Source: Brevundimonas sp. UBA7635 (GTDB taxonomy: Bacteria; Pseudomonadota; Alphaproteobacteria; Caulobacterales; Caulobacteraceae). From it: a DNA stretch of 9,706 bases. The notes beneath the pieces are model-generated. The model was not told where the DNA came from and ran no database searches. It saw nothing but the letters and a program-made list of their open reading frames with translations. Shown here piece by piece: positions 6,577 through 9,706 of the stretch. The stretch spans positions 2,424 to 12,129 of the forward strand of contig DLIT01000087.1 in the NCBI GenBank assembly GCA_002483865.1. Direction: 5' to 3'. Position numbers and translations under genes: made by a program. How positions within the stretch are numbered: the first letter of the stretch is position 1; every line of letters starts with the position of its first letter.

Positions 6577-6619
6577 AGGAATGGGAAGGATGACGGTGGG
6601 GGTGGTCCCCTTTTTCCGT

Positions 6620-7717
6620 TTACGCGGCGCAGGCTTCGAAGCCGGCCTTGAGTTCGGCTTCGTTGAGGTCGCGGCCGATGAAGACCGCGCGGCTCCAGCG
6701 GCGTTCCTTTTCGCCCCAGGGCTGCTGCAAGTCGCCTTCGAGGATCATGTGGACGGCCTGGAAGACCAAACGTCGATCCTCGCCCGCCACGTCGATGATG
6801 CCCTTGGCGCGCAGGATATTTTGGCCCTGCTCGCCCAGCAGCTTGTCCAGCCAGGCGGTGAACCGGGCCCCGTTGATTGGACGGTCCAGGGTCAGGGAGA
6901 TGCCCTTGATGTCGTCGTTATGGTTATGGCCACGGGCCCCGTGGTCGTGGTCATGGCCGCAGTGCTCGTCGTGCACATGGTCATGATCATGGTGATGATC
7001 ATGGTGATGATGGTCGTGACCGCAATGCTCGTCATGGACGTGGCCCTCGGCCCCATGCGGCGGGTTCACGAAGTCGGGGCGCACCTCGACGATACGCTCC
7101 AGATCGAAGGCATTCAGACCCAGGACCTGATCCAGCGGCACGTTCGAGCGCTCGGCGCGGACGATGGGAGCCAGAGGGTTCAGGCCACGCAGGCGTCGCT
7201 CGACCGCCACCAAGTCGGCCTCATCAACCAGATCGACCTTGTTCAGGATGATGCGGTCGGCAAAGGCCACCTGCTCGCGCGCTTCCTTCGAGTCGTCCAG
7301 GCGGGCCATGACGTGCTTGGCGTCGACCAGGGTCGTCACGCTGTCGAGCCGGGTCTTGGCCTTGACTTCGTCATCGACAAAGAAGGTCTGGGCGACCGGA
7401 CCGGGGTCAGCCAGGCCGGTCGTCTCGACGATGATGGCGTCAAAGGCCGGCTTGCCCGGACGCTGGCGCTTCATCAGGCCCCCGACGACGCGGATCAGGT
7501 CGCCGCGCACCGTGCAGCAGACGCAGCCGTTGTTCATCTCGAACACGTCTTCGTCGGCCCCGACCACCAGATCATTGTCGATGCCGATCTCGCCAAACTC
7601 GTTGACGATGACGGCATAACGCTTGCCGTGATCCTCGGTCAGGATCCGGTTCAGAAGCGTGGTTTTGCCGGCACCGAGATAGCCGGTCAGGACGGTTACG
7701 GGGGTCTTTTGGGTCAT
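6620..7717 (-). CDS. COG0523/CobW-family GTPase with His-rich metal-binding loop
   Basis: A 365-residue G3E-family GTPase of the type that acts as a metallochaperone, often for zinc. Walker A is GYLGAGKTT (12-20), followed by the conserved VNEFGEIGID (38-47), the family's metal-binding C65-x-C67-C68 (GCVCC), ETTGLADP (98-105) and the guanine-specificity motif NKVD (159-162). A loop at 221-266 contains 21 His and two Cys and joins the GTPase to the CobW C-terminal domain (about 272-355, GISLTLDRPINGARFTAWLD onward). The loop contains the 11-mer HVHDEHCGHDH twice, at 226-236 and 247-257. The ATG at 7717 (MTQKTPVTVLTGYLGAGKTT) fits family N-termini; an ATG at 7765 would add 16 residues and is less likely. 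It lies 86 bp downstream of the CDF exporter gene, in the same direction. The metal is not determined by sequence; Zn is favoured by the CxCC and the neighbour. Confidence 0.93.
   Translation of the reverse strand: MTQKTPVTVLTGYLGAGKTTLLNRILTEDHGKRYAVIVNEFGEIGIDNDLVVGADEDVFEMNNGCVCCTVRGDLIRVVGGLMKRQRPGKPAFDAIIVETTGLADPGPVAQTFFVDDEVKAKTRLDSVTTLVDAKHVMARLDDSKEAREQVAFADRIILNKVDLVDEADLVAVERRLRGLNPLAPIVRAERSNVPLDQVLGLNAFDLERIVEVRPDFVNPPHGAEGHVHDEHCGHDHHHHDHHHDHDHVHDEHCGHDHDHGARGHNHNDDIKGISLTLDRPINGARFTAWLDKLLGEQGQNILRAKGIIDVAGEDRRLVFQAVHMILEGDLQQPWGEKERRWSRAVFIGRDLNEAELKAGFEACAA
6920..7057 (-). repeat. His/Asp-rich coding repeat in the COG0523 gene
   Basis: This segment encodes residues 221-266, with 21 His. 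The peptide HVHDEHCGHDH is encoded at 7042-7010 and again at 6979-6947, 63 bp apart, separated by a run of His/Asp codons. On the plus strand it shows as alternating ATGATC/ATGGTC-like triplets. The codons of the two copies differ at several third positions, so the duplication is not brand new. Such loops bind several divalent metal ions and commonly vary in length. Confidence 0.85.
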
Positions 7718-7803
7718 GCCCGCTAGATGGAGCGTCCCGCCTGGAAATGGAAGGGGGACGTGCATTCAAGCTCAGGCGAAGACGCCCGCCCGGTGCCATA
7801 GCC

Positions 7804-8781
7804 TCAGCAGCGCGGGCAGTGCGGCAGACTTGAGGCTTCCAACTGGAATGTGGTGTGGCTGATCTCGAACTGATCGCGGGCCAACCGCTGGGCCTCCTCC
7901 AGAAGCCGATCGGCATCGGCGCGCTCATGCACCAGGTGGACCGTCAGGGCTGCGTCCGTGGTCGACAGGCCCCAGACGTGCAGGTCATGGATGGCCGTCA
8001 CGCCCGGCAGGGCCAGAAGCGCCTGACGGACCTTGTCGACCTGCAGCCGGTTGGGCGCGGCATCCAGGGCCAGGTTGACCGAATCCCTGAGCAGACCCCA
8101 GGTGCCGATCAGGATGACGGCCACGATCACCAGACTGACCAGGGCATCGACCACGGCCCAGCCGGTTAACAGGATCACCGCACCGGCGATGACCACGCCC
8201 AGCGACACGGCTGCATCGGCCATCATGTGCAGATAGGCCCCGCGCACGTTCAGGTCCTTGTGCTGGTCCTTCATGAACAGGAAGGCCGTGCCGAGGTTAA
8301 TGACAAAGCCGATGCCAGCCACGGCCATGATGGTCATCGACGCCACGGGCGCAGGCTCGGCCAGACGCCGCACGGCCTCAAAGGCAATGGCACCACAGGC
8401 AAGGATCAGCAGCAGGGCATTGCCCAGGGCGGTCAGTACCGTCGCCTTGCCATAGCCATAGGTGCGGTTGGCCCCGGCCGTCCGGCGGGCCAGCCAGGCC
8501 GCGCCGCCCGCCATGGCCAACCCCAAGACGTCTGACAGATTATGCCCGGCATCGGCCATCAGGGCCGTGGACTGGGACAGAACCCCTGCCCCGAACTCGA
8601 CGACAACAAAGGCCAGGTTAACGATCAGCCCGACAGCGTAGCGCCAGTCCCCTGTATCCACCGGATGATGATGATGTCCCCCCAGACCATGAGAATGGTC
8701 ATGGCCGTGCCCGTGATGGGACCCGTCAGGATCGTGGCGATGCCCGTGATCGGCGTCACCCTGGGTGTGGTCATGTGCCAT
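7804..8781 (-). CDS. Cation diffusion facilitator, zinc-type exporter (CzcD/ZitB-like)
   Basis: A 325-residue inner-membrane metal/proton antiporter exporting divalent metal from the cytoplasm. The N-terminal 40 residues hold 15 His (for example HHGHGHDHSHGLGGHHHH). Six membrane helices follow at about 47-69, 75-97, 115-138, 150-170, 184-206 and 210-231. The transport site is the His-x3-Asp pair in helix 2 (H80/D84, ADAGHNLSD) and helix 5 (H185/D189, YLHMMADA), the arrangement of Zn/Cd/Co-type CDFs as opposed to the all-Asp site of Mn or Fe types. A cytoplasmic domain follows with GVTAIHDLHVWGLS (260-273). The protein ends in HCPRC, a possible extra metal ligand. GAGG lies two bases before the ATG, rather close. 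It sits between the NicO-like gene (84 bp upstream) and the COG0523 gene (86 bp downstream), all leftward. Confidence 0.95.
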   Translation of the reverse strand: MAHDHTQGDADHGHRHDPDGSHHGHGHDHSHGLGGHHHHPVDTGDWRYAVGLIVNLAFVVVEFGAGVLSQSTALMADAGHNLSDVLGLAMAGGAAWLARRTAGANRTYGYGKATVLTALGNALLLILACGAIAFEAVRRLAEPAPVASMTIMAVAGIGFVINLGTAFLFMKDQHKDLNVRGAYLHMMADAAVSLGVVIAGAVILLTGWAVVDALVSLVIVAVILIGTWGLLRDSVNLALDAAPNRLQVDKVRQALLALPGVTAIHDLHVWGLSTTDAALTVHLVHERADADRLLEEAQRLARDQFEISHTTFQLEASSLPHCPRC

Positions 8782-8808
8782 GACCTCAAGGCTTAGGCCT
8801 GTCCCGTG

Positions 8809-8824
8809 CCTCCGGTCAAGCCGG
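8809..8824. repeat. Short match to the palindromic repeat arm
   Basis: The 16 bases CCTCCGGTCAAGCCGG are identical to 6551-6566 in copy 2 of the palindromic element. They form a small hairpin with CCGG ends and lie between the NicO-like gene and the CDF gene. The remaining element sequence is missing, so this is either a relic or a chance match of a common short motif. Confidence 0.5.
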
Positions 8825-8840
8825 TCGCTCTTAAGCCTTT

Positions 8841-8862
8841 GAATGTAAAGATATAACCTATC
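8841..8862. promoter_or_regulatory. Weak Zur-box-like sequence upstream of the CDF gene
   Basis: An AT-rich patch in a GC-rich gap, with AATGTAAAGATATAACC as its core. Against the proteobacterial Zur consensus as I remember it (AATGTTATAnTATAACATT) the right half is well kept and the left half is degenerate. It lies 60 bp before the CDF start and just past the stop of the NicO-like gene. It could equally be the AT-rich core of an internal promoter for the CDF-COG0523 pair. Confidence 0.3.
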
Positions 8863-8865
8863 AGA

Positions 8866-9522
8866 TCAGGCCGGATGGAATGTCATGATAAAGCCGAGCA
8901 GGATCAGGGAGATACCCAGGACCACTCCTTCGTATCGGGCCCAGCGTTCCAGTCGCAGGATCGAATAGCCAGCCATGGCCAGAGAGGTCAGCATCAGCAT
9001 CCCCGCCACGGTTCCGAGCCAGAAGCCCAGGCTCATGCCGACGAAGACGCCCCATCCTTGGGTTGCGGCCGAAAGATAGAGCGGCAGCAGGACCTCGCCC
9101 GGCGAGGCGGCCATCAAGGCCACAAGACCCAGGACGGCCGCGCGATCAGACACCTTCGGCTCGTCATGTTCGCAGCCCTTGCAGTCCGGCGTCGTGGTCC
9201 GGTGCCAGTAGCGCGCCAGATAGAAGGCCCCGAACAGGAACAGCAGGGCGGCCGACAGATGGGGCAGCACCCCATGAAGCCAACGGTCCAGCGCCACGCC
9301 AGCAACGGCCACAACCGCCCCGATCGCGGCCGTCACTATAATATGGACCGTGGCGGCCAGAAGAACGGTCAGCGCCACGCGCCGCAGACCCCAACCCTGG
9401 GCCCGCCCCACCAGGACAAAGGGCAGCCAGTGTGTCGGCAGGGCCGCGTGAAGAGCGGACGCAATAAAGCCGCCGCCGACAAGCGACAGGATCAGAGGCT
9501 GGACAAGGCCGTCAGGGTTCAT
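8866..9522 (-). CDS. NicO/RcnA-like multi-spanning membrane protein, putative metal transporter
   Basis: A 218-residue polytopic inner-membrane protein with about six helices (near 8-28, 48-76, 86-104, 128-150, 155-183 and 197-215). The first helix carries SALHAALPTHWLPF with H25 and H31, and the second has H60 (AATVHIIVTAAIG). This arrangement, an H-A-x3-P-x-H motif followed by a helix with an intramembrane His, resembles the nickel/cobalt NicO/RcnA and LysE-like families. The loop between helices 3 and 4 (105-127) contains C114-x2-C117-x-H119 in place of the His-rich loop of RcnA, a plausible metal ligand set. SPGEVLLPLYL at 140-150 is a conserved-looking helix start. It is the first gene of the leftward metal set, 84 bp ahead of the CDF exporter. 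Start chosen at ATG 9522, which has GGGAC seven bases upstream. Transport direction and metal are not shown; a sulfite-exporter-like or unrelated permease is possible. Confidence 0.65.
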   Translation of the reverse strand: MNPDGLVQPLILSLVGGGFIASALHAALPTHWLPFVLVGRAQGWGLRRVALTVLLAATVHIIVTAAIGAVVAVAGVALDRWLHGVLPHLSAALLFLFGAFYLARYWHRTTTPDCKGCEHDEPKVSDRAAVLGLVALMAASPGEVLLPLYLSAATQGWGVFVGMSLGFWLGTVAGMLMLTSLAMAGYSILRLERWARYEGVVLGISLILLGFIMTFHPA

Positions 9523-9535
9523 GCCGTCCCATAGT

Positions 9536-9552
9536 CTGTTACTGTGTAACAG
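9536..9552. promoter_or_regulatory. 17-bp palindrome, candidate repressor operator
   Basis: CTGTTAC-TGT-GTAACAG: 7-bp perfect arms around a 3-base centre, beginning 14 bp before the ATG of the NicO-like gene. The size and symmetry suit a dimeric helix-turn-helix repressor such as a TetR-type protein, and the position would cover the promoter or transcript start of the leftward metal genes. No T-tract follows on either strand, so it is not a terminator. The regulator is not identified in the window. Confidence 0.6.
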
Positions 9553-9689
9553 TCGAGAGGGCGATTTCGTCCATTGCCGCGCCTTCAGACCCCGCCCGGC
9601 CCTATGCGACTATTGCAGCAGCACAACAAATCAGGGCACATCCCGCTCCAAGGTCCTGTCTGAGCCGGTTTTGCCGCCAAAAGGGTCCC

Positions 9690-9706
9690 ATGAGCATTGA
9701 CTCCGG
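9690..9706 (+). CDS. Start of a divergent gene, cut by the window edge
   Basis: ATG at 9690 opens MSIDS and continues past the end. AAGGG lies five bases upstream, a good ribosome-binding site, and the frame faces away from the NicO-like gene across a 167-bp gap holding the palindrome at 9536-9552. It may encode the regulator that uses that palindrome, but too little is visible to name it. Confidence 0.5.

Noticed and set aside
6599..6615. GGGG-TGGT-CCCC-TTTTT as an intrinsic terminator on the plus strand
   Set aside because: The stem is only four pairs and no rightward gene ends here; it faces the 3' end of a leftward gene.
6545..7726. Long plus-strand open frame of 393 codons opposite the COG0523 gene
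   Set aside because: It is the antisense of a clear GTPase; its Met/Val-rich run (VMIMVMIMVMMVV) is simply the complement of the His/Asp codons.
8875..9534. Plus-strand open frame of 219 codons opposite the NicO-like gene
   Set aside because: Gln/Arg/His-rich composition typical of an antisense shadow; the minus strand encodes coherent membrane helices.

Overview
The window is a GC-rich chromosomal segment (for example 41 G/C in the 60 bases from 841). Its gene content, codon usage and dispersed palindromic repeats fit an alphaproteobacterium, most likely of the Caulobacterales (Caulobacter, Brevundimonas or Phenylobacterium type). That placement is an inference from style and not from a marker gene.

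Left part (1-4970). A 2-oxoglutarate/Fe(II) oxygenase of the isopenicillin N synthase family reads rightward and ends at a strong intrinsic terminator. Facing it are three close-packed leftward genes in the order WD40 beta-propeller protein, mtgA (peptidoglycan glycosyltransferase), and a TadG-like membrane-anchored VWA protein. Gaps are 37 and 45 bp, so they may be one envelope-related transcription unit. The VWA domain of the TadG-like protein carries an unusual insert of two tandem beta-rich repeats, each ending in a Cys-x4-Cys pair.

Middle part (4970-6620). This is a genomic scar. The 5' stub of an alpha/beta hydrolase gene and a second broken reading frame run into an AT-rich island (19 G/C in the 60 bases from 5281). 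On the minus strand the island holds the hydrophobic C-terminal remnant of a frameshifted larger protein, then an overlapping small two-helix membrane protein. The layout resembles the tip of a polymorphic-toxin locus (toxin end plus immunity protein). To its right lie about 250 unassigned bases and two tandem copies of a 107-bp inverted-repeat element with a 130-bp period.

Right part (6620-9706). Three leftward genes form a metal-homeostasis cluster: a NicO/RcnA-like multi-spanning membrane protein, a CDF-family zinc-type exporter with a His-rich N-terminus, and a COG0523/CobW GTPase with a His-rich loop containing an exact 11-residue duplication. A 17-bp palindrome lies directly upstream of the first gene, and a weak Zur-like sequence lies upstream of the exporter. 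A divergent gene begins at the extreme right edge with only six codons visible. Together the three genes suggest handling of zinc or a related divalent metal: export by the CDF and possibly the NicO-like protein, and delivery or storage by the GTPase.
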